From a virus: a stretch of 40,897 nt of DNA. This document shows positions 28,521-35,315 of this stretch, in pieces (the stretch's first letter is position 1; the number at the start of each line of letters is the position of its first letter). The notes beneath the pieces were generated by a model, which was not told the origin of the DNA, made no database searches, and was given only the letters and a program-made list of their open reading frames with translations. Location: positions 1 to 40,897 of IMG/VR virus record IMGVR_UViG_3300005435_000031, one strand, 5' to 3'. The position numbers were made by a program, and so were the translations under genes.

Positions 28521-28836
28521 CGGTGGCCTCCTCGGCGTCGGCAAGCTCGACCCGTTCCACGAGGTAGCGGCGGCCTCCGCCGTCGTGCGCCTCACGCTCG
28601 GCTGCCTCGCGGGTCAGGAAGGCGTTGATGAAGCAGTTGTCGTGCGTCAGGACGACGAAGACCTCGCGCGGCCCGTCGCCGCCTTCACGTACGGACAAGG
28701 GGGCGGCGGCGAGCTTCATGCCGACCTCGTAGTTCGCCGGCAGATCCTCTGGGTGCACGGGCGTGTAGCCGGCGCAGTATCTCTCCAGCACCTCGCGGTT
28801 CGCCGCGATGAAGCTGACCAGTTGCGCGTCGCTCAT
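28507..28836 (-). CDS. Hypothetical phage protein, 109 aa
   Basis: The product begins MSDAQLVSFIAANREVLERY. After an N-terminal helix comes a beta-rich centre (REVFVVLTHDNCFINAFLTR) and a charged end (RRYLVERVELADAEEATD). The central part resembles domains that bind small ligands, but this is weak. Packed between overlapping genes of the early block. Confidence 0.6.
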   Translation of the reverse strand: MSDAQLVSFIAANREVLERYCAGYTPVHPEDLPANYEVGMKLAAAPLSVREGGDGPREVFVVLTHDNCFINAFLTREAAEREAHDGGGRRYLVERVELADAEEATDAVA

Positions 28837-29021
28837 GTGCTTCTCCCATCGGTCGGCTCCAAGGCGCGCTTGGCGTTGAGCGCGGTTCCGATGCCGCCAA
28901 CGAAGAACCCGACGACGTAGTACAAGGCGCCGGTGCCGCCGGCCAGCAGGGCCGCCGCAGCGAATGCGCCAATGGCAACGGCAGCGACGATCGGCGAGTT
29001 CGTGTTCCTTCGGCGCTTCAT
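28833..29021 (-). CDS. Small membrane protein, 62 aa
   Basis: A basic N-terminus (MKRRRNTNSP) precedes two hydrophobic helices (IVAAVAIGAFAAAALLAGG and ALYYVVGFFVGGIGTAL). The C-terminus is charged. By the positive-inside rule both ends should face the cytoplasm. Ribosome site GAGGAGGAGA. Small early membrane proteins of phages often act in superinfection exclusion, but that is only a possibility here. Confidence 0.65.
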   Translation of the reverse strand: MKRRRNTNSPIVAAVAIGAFAAAALLAGGTGALYYVVGFFVGGIGTALNAKRALEPTDGRST

Positions 29022-29905
29022 GCGTTCTCCTCCTCGGTCGGCAGGTAGTAGCCCCGTCTTGGCTTCGAGAGCAGGCCCTTGGAGACGAGCGAGCGCAGCG
29101 CGCGCGTCGCCTGGTCGTAGCTCGGGCCGCGCAAGTCGAGGCCTCGCGCGAAGTCCGCTGCCACCGGCGCGCCATGGTGGGCGTGCCAGCGCCGCACGTT
29201 GCTCAGCACGGCACGCTCGTGGTCGTTCGACTCGGCCATGGGGGTTACTTCCTCGTCCGCGGGGCGCACGTCTTCCCAGTGGCTTGACGACACGCACTGC
29301 GCGAACGAGTCCGGCAACACGTCGGCCAGCTCCGCGTGGAGTTCGCCGACGGCGTCCAGCTTCACGCCTCGTTCGTCATCGACCGAGACGCCGTCGAGCG
29401 GGACCGTGATCTCGATGATCGCGTTGACCCACGGTTCGTCCTCGGCAGTGACGAACCGGGCGCCGGCAGCGCCCAGCTCGTAGGTCGGCACGTCGTCGCC
29501 CTCCCGTGCAGGCTCCGGTGAAGGGGACGCGAACGAGTTATGAGCGATGTTCTTCTCGCCGGAATCCGCCGAAAGAACTTTGTCATTCCCGGTGTCGATA
29601 TGACGGGCTTGCGGGGCAGCAGCGTCAGCCCGCATGTTTGACATAGCCCCTTCGGGGGCCAGGAGAGAATCGGCGACCGCTTCGAGAACGTTGCAGCCGA
29701 GGTCCACCGCCCGTGCCTCAAGTGCGGCTCCGGACGCGCAGATCACCTCGTAGACGATCCCAAACGACCTGTCCCCCTTCAGCTCCGCGATCACCTTGCG
29801 GCGCTCGTCGAAGCGGACTTCTCTCGCGAGATGAGGCCAGGTGTGCACGTTGTGGATGCGGCAGCCGCCGAGCGCGTCCGTCCCGCACTTGCACGGGTCA
29901 GCCAT
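29018..29905 (-). CDS. Early protein with C-terminal winged helix, 295 aa
   Basis: The N-terminus has Cys/His residues (DPCKCGTDALGGCRIHNVHT), then a helical/beta domain (VIAELKGDRSFGIVYEVICA). Residues 90-145 are a low-complexity linker. Residues about 235-293 read as a winged helix: RAVLSNVRRWHAHHGAPVAA, then DQATRALRSLVSKGLLSKPR, RGYYLP. This suggests a DNA-binding regulator or replication-associated protein. The start overlaps a zinc-finger gene by 8 bp. Confidence 0.62.
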   Translation of the reverse strand: MADPCKCGTDALGGCRIHNVHTWPHLAREVRFDERRKVIAELKGDRSFGIVYEVICASGAALEARAVDLGCNVLEAVADSLLAPEGAMSNMRADAAAPQARHIDTGNDKVLSADSGEKNIAHNSFASPSPEPAREGDDVPTYELGAAGARFVTAEDEPWVNAIIEITVPLDGVSVDDERGVKLDAVGELHAELADVLPDSFAQCVSSSHWEDVRPADEEVTPMAESNDHERAVLSNVRRWHAHHGAPVAADFARGLDLRGPSYDQATRALRSLVSKGLLSKPRRGYYLPTEEENA

Positions 29906-30101
29906 TCGCAGCCAACTTCGGTCGGCGCGACGGATAGCTGTTCAGCGTGCGGCACTCGCACGACGGGCACTTCCGGTCATACCCGAAGCGCTCGCCTCTC
30001 GGGACCTGCATCGACCCGGCGTGCCCGCAGTTCGAACAGCTCACATCGACGGTATAGGTCTGGCCGATCCCCAGCCGCTCGCGTACCTCGTCAGGCTCCA
30101 T
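29898..30101 (-). CDS. Zinc-ribbon protein, 67 aa
   Basis: Four cysteines in two knuckles: VSCSNCGHAGSM and KCPSCECRTLNS, spaced as in a zinc ribbon. The N-terminal 15 residues are a short helix (EPDEVRERLGIG). It probably binds nucleic acid or polymerase. Overlaps neighbours by 8-11 bp. Confidence 0.72.
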   Translation of the reverse strand: MEPDEVRERLGIGQTYTVDVSCSNCGHAGSMQVPRGERFGYDRKCPSCECRTLNSYPSRRPKLAANG

Positions 30102-30441
30102 GCCCGTCCTCCTCGTTATTCGTCGTCAGCTCGCCCGGACGAGCGAGCTGCTTCCTTGTCTTCGGTCTCGGGTCGCCGCCAGCGCGAGCTTGCAACAACT
30201 CATGGGCCATCGCGTCCAGAGCGGACGCGGCAGCCGAAGCGGCCATCTCGCGCTCGATCAGCGTCGCCTGCGAGCGGGCATCGCTGGCCCCCTTGGACAA
30301 GTCGGCGCGGAGGGCGTCGAGAGCGTCGTGCAGCTCCCTCGTCTTCGCGTCGCCGAGGTACTGACACGCGAAGCTCACGGCCGATGTCAGCCACTCGATC
30401 TGCGAGAGGGAGAGCGACGGGCGCTGGCCGAGCTTCATCAT
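30091..30441 (-). CDS. Helical hypothetical protein, 116 aa
   Basis: The product begins with two Met codons (ATGATG), so the start may be 30441 or 30438. It is almost entirely helical (SLSQIEWLTSAVSFACQYLG, TRELHDALDALRADLSKGAS). The C-terminus is charged and disordered. Overlaps upstream gene by 4 bp. No family recognised. Confidence 0.6.
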   Translation of the reverse strand: MMKLGQRPSLSLSQIEWLTSAVSFACQYLGDAKTRELHDALDALRADLSKGASDARSQATLIEREMAASAAASALDAMAHELLQARAGGDPRPKTRKQLARPGELTTNNEEDGHGA

Positions 30442-30815
30442 CGCGTCGACAACGGGCCGTTCGCGAGGATGCCAGCGATCTTGTCGAGCGCGACCGTCTC
30501 GCCATGCTGGATTGCTTCGGCGATCTCCCGCAGCGCGTCACGGGCGGTGTCCCGCTCGCGTTCGCGGACCTCCGCCAGGCTTCTTGCCGCCAACCGCGCA
30601 TCCTCGATTCGGTCCCGCTCTCGCCGTAGCTCGTCCACCAGGGAGGCAGGGACGACCTCGACGCGAGCGGCCTTCAGCCACTCCTCGCCGGCGAGCCCGC
30701 AGTCCTTCGGCGGGGAGGTGTCGGGTCCGTCGAGCACGAACGTGCCGTAGCCGTCGATCTTGCTGATCGTCCAGCGCCACTCGTCCACCTTCGGGGACTG
30801 GGGATCAGCGGGCAC
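30438..30815 (-). CDS. Hypothetical protein, beta N-terminus and coiled coil, 125 aa
   Basis: It starts with GTG 30815. Residues 1-50 are beta-like (DEWRWTISKIDGYGTFVLDG). Residues 58-115 form a heptad-like coiled coil (VDELRRERDRIEDARLAARS, EVRERERDTARDALREIAEA). It overlaps the Fic gene by 11 bp, so the two may be co-produced; a coiled-coil partner for Fic is conceivable but unproven. Confidence 0.6.
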   Translation of the reverse strand: MPADPQSPKVDEWRWTISKIDGYGTFVLDGPDTSPPKDCGLAGEEWLKAARVEVVPASLVDELRRERDRIEDARLAARSLAEVRERERDTARDALREIAEAIQHGETVALDKIAGILANGPLSTR

Positions 30816-31278
30816 GGCTCGCGTCCAGGCTGTCGTAGTACCACCTGCGCAAGAAGCTCAGGGCGAACGGGTCGCGGCCCATGTCGAGCATCTGCCAGGC
30901 CCAGATCGCCCGACCTGAGCGGCCGTTTCCGTCGAGGAACGGGTGCAGCGTCTCGTAGCGAACGTGCACCTCGAACGGGGACAGCTTGCGGCTGCCGTTG
31001 ACCTCGGCCAGCAGCGCCTCAAGGCTCTCCAGGATCTCCGGTCCACCGGGCGGCGGGAGGTGCGGGCCGACGCGGACGTTCATCCCCGGCCGCGACCGCA
31101 GCGGTGCCTCGCCGCCCGCCACCGCGTGCACGAACTCGACTACATCCGGCAGGCGGATCGCGTTGAGCGACAGCAGCCGCTCATGCGCCTCGATCTCGCC
31201 GCGCGTTGGGTCGCGAACGATGTTCTCGATGCGGTTCGACTCGCGGACGAACTCGCGAAGGCCGGGATGCTCAGCCAC
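30805..31278 (-). CDS. Fic-family AMP-transferase, class II, 157 aa
   Basis: The Fic core is complete: HPFLDGNGRSGRAIWAW (catalytic His, the phosphate-binding DGNGR and the second Arg). A flap-like strand precedes it (RKLSPFEVHVRYETLH). Near the N-terminus ESNRIENIV matches the inhibitory [ST]xxxE[GN] motif, here S-N-R-I-E-N, so this is an N-terminally autoinhibited class II enzyme. Such proteins attach AMP to Ser/Thr/Tyr of targets. I start at GTG 31278, seven bases after AGGAGG, because the upstream extension is poor. It sits in the early block, where it could modify a host factor or act as a toxin-like moron. Confidence 0.88.
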   Translation of the reverse strand: MAEHPGLREFVRESNRIENIVRDPTRGEIEAHERLLSLNAIRLPDVVEFVHAVAGGEAPLRSRPGMNVRVGPHLPPPGGPEILESLEALLAEVNGSRKLSPFEVHVRYETLHPFLDGNGRSGRAIWAWQMLDMGRDPFALSFLRRWYYDSLDASRAR

Positions 31279-31513
31279 GTCTTTCCTCCTGGTCCTTGAT
31301 GAACTGGGCGACACCGCCGGGGCGGAAGTAGATCTGCACGCACGTCAGCACCTCGTGCGCCTCCGCCTTCTCGCGCCAGAACCGACGGGCCTGGGCCAGG
31401 GCCGGCTCAGACGGTCGCGGGCCGCAGCGGCTGAGCTGTCCGACGACGCGGCGAGCGATCCACTCCCGCATGGCAGGCATCGCCGCCTGGATCTGCTCAG
31501 GAGACGGGGTCAC
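31271..31513 (-). CDS. Hypothetical phage protein, 80 aa
   Basis: The GTG at 31513 starts VTPSPEQIQAAMPAMREWIA. The chain is helical with several Arg (ARRVVGQLSRCGPRPSEPAL, RRFWREKAEAHEVLTC) and ends with VQIYFRPGGVAQFIKDQEE. It overlaps the Fic gene start by 8 bp, making it the immediate upstream neighbour. A Fic regulator would typically be encoded here, but the sequence does not resemble known antitoxins. Confidence 0.58.
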   Translation of the reverse strand: MTPSPEQIQAAMPAMREWIARRVVGQLSRCGPRPSEPALAQARRFWREKAEAHEVLTCVQIYFRPGGVAQFIKDQEERRG

Positions 31514-31853
31514 AAGCAGCCCTCTCGATCGCCCGCAGAAACAGCTGCGTGCCGAGCACACGGGTCTGAACTCGCAGTCCGCGGGATCTCGCAGCCTGGT
31601 CGATCGAGCTACGCGCATACACCCGCGACCGCGGGCAGTCCCGGCCCAGCTCAAGACGCCACAGACGACCGTCGAAGAACCGCTCATACTTGCTGCCATG
31701 GCCGTCATGTTCTGGCGCGAACTCGGCGTCGATGGCACGGTCCGCCCAGGCATCCCGCTCTCGCTCAAGCTCTCCTTCCAGCCCCTCCACCCGCCGTGAC
31801 AGGTGCTCGACCATCGCCTCGAGCACCCAGTACGGATGCTTCGTCGGGGTCAC
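31497..31853 (-). CDS. Coiled-coil hypothetical protein, 118 aa
   Basis: The GTG at 31853 starts VTPTKHPYWVLEAMVEHLSR. A helix with heptads follows (RRVEGLEGELERERDAWADR). The second half is basic and mixed (FFDGRLWRLELGRDCPRSRV, QTRVLGTQLFLRAIERAA). The start context GTGACCCC is shared with the next gene. No family recognised. Confidence 0.6.
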   Translation of the reverse strand: MTPTKHPYWVLEAMVEHLSRRVEGLEGELERERDAWADRAIDAEFAPEHDGHGSKYERFFDGRLWRLELGRDCPRSRVYARSSIDQAARSRGLRVQTRVLGTQLFLRAIERAACDPVS

Positions 31854-32275
31854 GACGTGCCGCCTCTCGCGTTGTGCATCCCCAGCTCCTCGTAATCGGC
31901 GAAGCACCGCTCGTGGAGACGGCAAATACCGGCACTCGTCAGCGTCGCCCTTCGCAACGTGCCCGGCGGCCCCCACACGTCCACGAACCCGCCCGAGACC
32001 AGCCCAGGCATCAACTCACGAAACGGGCCATCCCACTCGCAGCCGATCTTCACCGGCCGCAACCAAACGCCGCCCGCGTCAACCTCACGAAGCGCGTCAA
32101 TGCTCACCGGAAGCGAGAGAACGTCCGCGTCCTGGCCGACGCGAACGCAGTCCCACGCGTGGCCGGTGAATCCTCGCCGCGGGCACCGCGAAACCGGGCG
32201 CTCGCAGTGCGAGCAGTACCCCGGGCGCGTAACCGGACGCCGCTCGCGCGGCGACGTGATCCCGACCCCGCTCAT
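31850..32275 (-). CDS. Cys/His-rich hypothetical protein, 141 aa
   Basis: Near the N-terminus CSHCERPVSRCPRRG and HAWDCVRVG could form one or two zinc sites. The centre is beta-rich (VWLRPVKIGCEWDGPF). The C-terminus adds ICRLHERCFADYEELG. It could bind nucleic acid. The start overlaps the upstream gene by 4 bp; ribosome site AGGAGGCT. Confidence 0.62.
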   Translation of the reverse strand: MSGVGITSPRERRPVTRPGYCSHCERPVSRCPRRGFTGHAWDCVRVGQDADVLSLPVSIDALREVDAGGVWLRPVKIGCEWDGPFRELMPGLVSGGFVDVWGPPGTLRRATLTSAGICRLHERCFADYEELGMHNARGGTS

Positions 32276-32586
32276 CTCCCAGCCTCCTGTGCGGCGACGA
32301 GCATCACGTGCAGCTCGTGAGCACCGATCGTGTAGTCGCAGCCGTCAGCGCAGTAGACCTCGGCATAAGGCTCGGCCTTGTCGGGGTCGCCCCCGAAGAT
32401 CGAGGCGCCGTAGCTCGCCGCGTCGTGACGGATTCCGCGCATGGTGTCCACCAGTGGCCCTTGCACGAGGCGCCCTTCCACGAATCGCACGGACGGATGC
32501 ACAGTCACGTCGACCATGCCGACGAGCGTTCCGCCGCAGTGCGGGCACTGGACTCGCCCACGCTTGACTGTCGGCCGCCCGTTCAT
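32272..32586 (-). CDS. Zinc-ribbon hypothetical protein, 104 aa
   Basis: The N-terminus carries VQCPHCGGTLVGMVDVTVHP. A second pair, VYCADGCDYTIGAHE, lies near residue 83, completing a split zinc ribbon. The region between is mixed alpha/beta. Ribosome site CAGGAGGCGA. Such split ribbons occur in phage replication and transcription accessory proteins; none is identifiable here. Confidence 0.65.
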   Translation of the reverse strand: MNGRPTVKRGRVQCPHCGGTLVGMVDVTVHPSVRFVEGRLVQGPLVDTMRGIRHDAASYGASIFGGDPDKAEPYAEVYCADGCDYTIGAHELHVMLVAAQEAGR

Positions 32587-32993
32587 CGCTCCGTCGCCTC
32601 CTGTCCGGGGATGCCGTGCTCGGCGTTCCAGGCGGCGAGCCAGTCCGTGGCCGTCAGCTCGCCGACGCGGATCTTGCGCTGCTTGCCGCTGTTGACCTGC
32701 TCAGCGATATGGGGCCACGTCGTCGCCTCGACCACGATCTCGGAACCGTCCGGGAGGGTGATCGTGCCGCCGCTTGCGGCGAGCCGGCTGTATGCGAGCT
32801 TGACCTCGGGCACCCACGCCTGCCGCTCTCGGATCAGGCCGCAGATCGCGCTGCGCGCCTCCTCCAGCGTCGCGTACGCCCACCGGGAGACCTGCTCGTG
32901 CGTTCGCCGCGACTCGCCGACGCGAACGTCTTCGGCCGTCGGCGGAAGAACGCGCTCGTGCCGGACGATGTAGGAGCCTGCCGGCGCGCTCAT
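32583..32993 (-). CDS. Hypothetical phage protein, 136 aa
   Basis: The product begins MSAPAGSYIVRHERVLPPTA. Helices (ATLEEARSAICGLIRERQAW) and strands (GGTITLPDGSEIVVEATTW) alternate. The C-terminus TATDWLAAWNAEHGI is a typical phage early-protein ending. The start shares the MSA-type junction with the next three genes. No family recognised. Confidence 0.62.
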   Translation of the reverse strand: MSAPAGSYIVRHERVLPPTAEDVRVGESRRTHEQVSRWAYATLEEARSAICGLIRERQAWVPEVKLAYSRLAASGGTITLPDGSEIVVEATTWPHIAEQVNSGKQRKIRVGELTATDWLAAWNAEHGIPGQEATER

Positions 32994-33079
32994 GATGTAC
33001 CTGCTGGTGAGAAATGCTCAGCGAAGTAACTCGTCGGCACGTAGACGCGAACTCGGTAGCGCTGGACGGTGGCGCTCAT
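32990..33079 (-). CDS. Very small protein, 29 aa
   Basis: The product begins MSATVQRYRVRVYVPTSYFA. It overlaps both neighbours by 4 bp and fills exactly the space between them, which supports it despite its size. The RYRVRVYVPTSYFAEHF pattern suggests a short beta hairpin. Function unknown. Confidence 0.55.
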   Translation of the reverse strand: MSATVQRYRVRVYVPTSYFAEHFSPAGTS

Positions 33080-33390
33080 GCCGACACCGCCACGTCGCGA
33101 TAGCGGTCGTAGAGGGCTCGCATCACGTAGTCGATCTCCGGCGGCTTGAGCGCGAACGGGCTCCGGTAGGAGTCCGGTGTGTGACGCCAGTCGTGAGCGC
33201 GCTCGGCGACCAGCTCGAACCAGGCGCACCACTCGCCGGCGGCCGTCTTGATCGCGGCGAGCATCTCGGCCTCGGTGACCGTGGACGGGTCGCGTCCGTC
33301 GAACGAAGCGGCGGCCCGGTCGATCGCCCACTGAAGGGCACGCGCCTGGTCGGGTGCGCCCGCTGCGGTGGCGATGGCGGTGGCGCTCAT
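33076..33390 (-). CDS. Helical hypothetical protein, 104 aa
   Basis: The product begins MSATAIATAAGAPDQARALQ. It is helical with conserved-looking aromatic positions (IKTAAGEWCAWFELVAERAH, EIDYVMRALYDRYRDVAV). The start sits in a junction repeat shared with 33884 and 33079. No domain is recognised; the C-terminus ends AVSA. Confidence 0.6.
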   Translation of the reverse strand: MSATAIATAAGAPDQARALQWAIDRAAASFDGRDPSTVTEAEMLAAIKTAAGEWCAWFELVAERAHDWRHTPDSYRSPFALKPPEIDYVMRALYDRYRDVAVSA

Positions 33391-33884
33391 GACGACACCG
33401 CCTGGTTCTCCGGGAACAGCGCGACCCAAGCCGGGTCGAGGTCCCACTCGAAGACGTGCGTCAGACCGCGCGCTTGGCGCTCCTGGTCGAGTCTCATCGC
33501 CAGCTGGTAGCTCGGCGCCGACGCCCCGTGGTTCAGGACCGCCTCCAAACCTCCGCGAGCATCGAACGCGGTGTAGGAGTGCGTGCCGTCCTCAGCCGCG
33601 AGCCAGCACTCGCGGAGCGTTGCCCGGAAGTCCTGCTCGCGCTCGATGTCTCGCAAGCGAGCGGCGATCACCGCCTTGCGGCCGGGGTGCAAGTCGCCGT
33701 CGGCGATGTCCTCCAGGTCTCGGCGGTACGCCTTCGCGAGGCGTCTGAGCGAGTCATCGCGCGCGAGGCCGATCGGATGCGCCTCTGCTGCGGAGCGACG
33801 CGCGAGACCAGTCGCGTCCCGGACAAGGACCGACCGATGCCGCAACTGCTCGCGCTCCAGGTGTTGGATCAAGGCGGCGCTCAT
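33387..33884 (-). CDS. Helical hypothetical protein, 165 aa
   Basis: The product begins MSAALIQHLEREQLRHRSVL. The middle is charged and helical (LRRLAKAYRRDLEDIADGDL, VIAARLRDIEREQDFRATLR). The C-terminal 50 residues are more hydrophobic (SYQLAMRLDQERQARGLTHV) and end AVSS. Overlaps by 4 bp on both sides. No family recognised. Confidence 0.62.
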   Translation of the reverse strand: MSAALIQHLEREQLRHRSVLVRDATGLARRSAAEAHPIGLARDDSLRRLAKAYRRDLEDIADGDLHPGRKAVIAARLRDIEREQDFRATLRECWLAAEDGTHSYTAFDARGGLEAVLNHGASAPSYQLAMRLDQERQARGLTHVFEWDLDPAWVALFPENQAVSS

Positions 33885-34108
33885 GACGACGCCACGCGCT
33901 CGATGCGCTTCGCGGCGGCCAGGATCGTGCTCGGCCGCATCGGTGCGACCGAACCATCCGGACGTCGCACGTTGAGCATGTGCCCGACGGTCTCGCCGAC
34001 GACCTCGAAACGAGCATCGTCCTCGCCGCGGAAGGTGGCGATCACAACGTCGCCGGGGGCGATCTCGCTGCGTCGGGGGTCTCGAACCCAGTGGGCGGTG
34101 GCGGTCAT
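33881..34108 (-). CDS. Early leader gene, SH3-like, 75 aa
   Basis: This is the first gene after the promoter at 34141-34168. The ATG at 34108 follows AAGGGAGC. The sequence fits a small beta barrel: IAPGDVVIATFRGEDDARFE, then VVGETVGHMLNVRRPDGSVA, ending in a helix. The frame stays open upstream through the operator, but those residues read as antisense to the HTH gene. Being first in the operon it may be an immediate-early function. Confidence 0.68.
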   Translation of the reverse strand: MTATAHWVRDPRRSEIAPGDVVIATFRGEDDARFEVVGETVGHMLNVRRPDGSVAPMRPSTILAAAKRIERVASS

Positions 34109-34125
34109 GTCGGCTCCCTTGATCA

Positions 34126-34180
34126 TGTCTACAGGTGTAGACAATACTCCTCTGGCCAGCTTTGTCAACCCCTGTAGACT
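34126..34180 (-). promoter_or_regulatory. Early leftward promoter with two operators
   Basis: On the minus strand TTGACA (34163-34168) and TATTGT (34141-34146) are separated by 16 bp, a near-consensus sigma-70 promoter. Operator 1 is a perfect palindrome TGTCTACA-GG-TGTAGACA at 34126-34143, overlapping the -10 and start point. Operator 2 at 34163-34180 repeats one full half-site (TGTAGAC) and part of the other, and overlaps the -35. Their centres are 37 bp apart. A dimer bound at either site would block polymerase. Opposite to it the small HTH gene starts at 34187. Confidence 0.85.
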
Positions 34181-34186
34181 GTCGGC

Positions 34187-34390
34187 ATGGTCGAGACCGA
34201 CTACGGCGCGATGCTCCGCGAGGCCGGTGCGAAGTACGGGCGCGCAACGGCCGCCCAAAGACAAGCGGACGCCGAGCGCACCTACGCGATCAAAGCCGCG
34301 CACCGCCACGGCAGATGGACCGTGCGCAGAATCGCTGCGGAGCTGGGCGTCAGCTACCAGCTCGTCGGCCGCCTCGTACGCCGCCGCTGA
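34187..34390 (+). CDS. Small HTH regulator beside the early promoter, 67 aa
   Basis: The N-terminal half is helical (DYGAMLREAGAKYGRATAAQ). The C-terminal half carries a helix-turn-helix with a single wing-less motif: RHGRWTVRRIAAELGVSYQL, VGRLVRRR. Third codon positions are strongly G/C, supporting a real gene. No ribosome site precedes the ATG. A -10-like TAGACT at 34175-34180 lies inside operator 2, so the mRNA may be leaderless and self-repressed. It is the natural candidate for the protein binding TGTCTACA sites. A full lysogeny repressor is not seen nearby. Confidence 0.75.
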   Translation: MVETDYGAMLREAGAKYGRATAAQRQADAERTYAIKAAHRHGRWTVRRIAAELGVSYQLVGRLVRRR

Positions 34391-34449
34391 CCGCCCCGTC
34401 TCCTCCCACCACTCGCACGAGCCGGGATGGCCGCAGTTCAGACAGCCGG

Positions 34450-34977
34450 TCACGAGGGCAGCTCCAGCGGACTGTCGGCCTGCTCGGGCCGGATCTCCAC
34501 GAGGGCGAGCGGCGTGGGCACGACCCCGCGCGCAGCGTTCGCAACCCAGCAGTCCGTGATCCATCCGAGACGACGCAGCCGTCGTGCCTCCGCGCGGGCC
34601 GGTCTGCGGGCGCAGAGCGCGTACCCCAGCTCCAGGGCGCGCTGCGCAAGCTCGATGACCTCGCGGTCGCGGTCGGTCATCTCCGGCAGCTCAGGCGGCG
34701 ACGATCTCAGCTTCCGCGAGCGCCACACGCCCAGCGCGATCAAGCCGTCTTCGCTGAGGGTCGTCGCCCCGTCGACCGCATCGCTCTCGACCCACCCGTA
34801 GCCGAAGACAGCCCGTACGGTGGCCGGGCGCAAGTCACTGCCGTAGTGGCCGGCCCACTCGCCGCGATACTGCACGCCGAACAGGCCGCTGCCCTCCAAG
34901 CGGACGCGCTTGCCTCTCTCGACGTAGCCCTCGATGACTGCCAGCGCTCGCGCCTGCGCATCCGACGGAACCCTCAC
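34450..34977 (-). CDS. Hypothetical protein, 175 aa
   Basis: It starts with GTG 34977. Segments include RALAVIEGYVERGKRVRLEG, FGVQYRGEWAGHYGSDLRPA and VRAVFGYGWVESDAVDGATT, which resemble a winged-helix region followed by a helical domain (DREVIELAQRALELGYALCA). It lies upstream of the divergent HTH gene, so it belongs to a transcription unit that begins nearer the prophage end. No named family fits. Confidence 0.6.
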   Translation of the reverse strand: MRVPSDAQARALAVIEGYVERGKRVRLEGSGLFGVQYRGEWAGHYGSDLRPATVRAVFGYGWVESDAVDGATTLSEDGLIALGVWRSRKLRSSPPELPEMTDRDREVIELAQRALELGYALCARRPARAEARRLRRLGWITDCWVANAARGVVPTPLALVEIRPEQADSPLELPS

Positions 34978-35315
34978 GACTGCTTCCCCTCCAGGCGTTC
35001 ACGCTGACGGGCAGGGAGGGCCTCGGCGAGCGCGCGTCCGACGATCCGCTCGACCATGTCCGGCCCCTCGCCGCAGGCCGGCTCGAAGTCGATCAGGAAC
35101 TTCGTCATCGCCTTGACGGCTCTGCGGTAGCTGATCTGCGGTCCGGACGGCTTGCGCTTCCCCGTTCGAACGGGCTTTTGAGGCCCGTAGCCGCGCTCCG
35201 CCTTCCATTCCCGTGTCCGGCACACCGGATCGTGAAAACGGTGCTCAGGATTGACGGGAACGAACTCGACGGTGCAGCCCCGGTAGGCGCAGACGAGGGT
35301 GCGAGGCTCCGTCAT
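34974..35315 (-). CDS. Cys-containing hypothetical protein, 113 aa
   Basis: Start at ATG 35315 (MTEPRTLVCAYRGCTVEFVP). The N-terminal part has C-x4-C then HRFHDPVCRTREWKAER, a zinc-finger pattern frequent in actinophage proteins. The centre is Lys/Arg-rich (RTGKRKPSGPQISYRRAVKA), and the C-terminus is helical. It overlaps the Dcm gene and the next gene by 4 bp each. Confidence 0.65.
   Translation of the reverse strand: MTEPRTLVCAYRGCTVEFVPVNPEHRFHDPVCRTREWKAERGYGPQKPVRTGKRKPSGPQISYRRAVKAMTKFLIDFEPACGEGPDMVERIVGRALAEALPARQRERLEGKQS

Larger units (their letters stand above)
33076..33895 (-). repeat. Set of MSA-type gene-junction repeats
   Basis: At 33079, 33390 and 33884 the minus strand reads close variants of GGTGTCGTCATGAGCGCC. 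Each copy encodes the last residues of one protein (AVSA, AVSS or VASS) and the first of the next (MSA) through an ATGA overlap. It parallels the junction set at 22-23.5 kb but has a different sequence. Confidence 0.7.
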
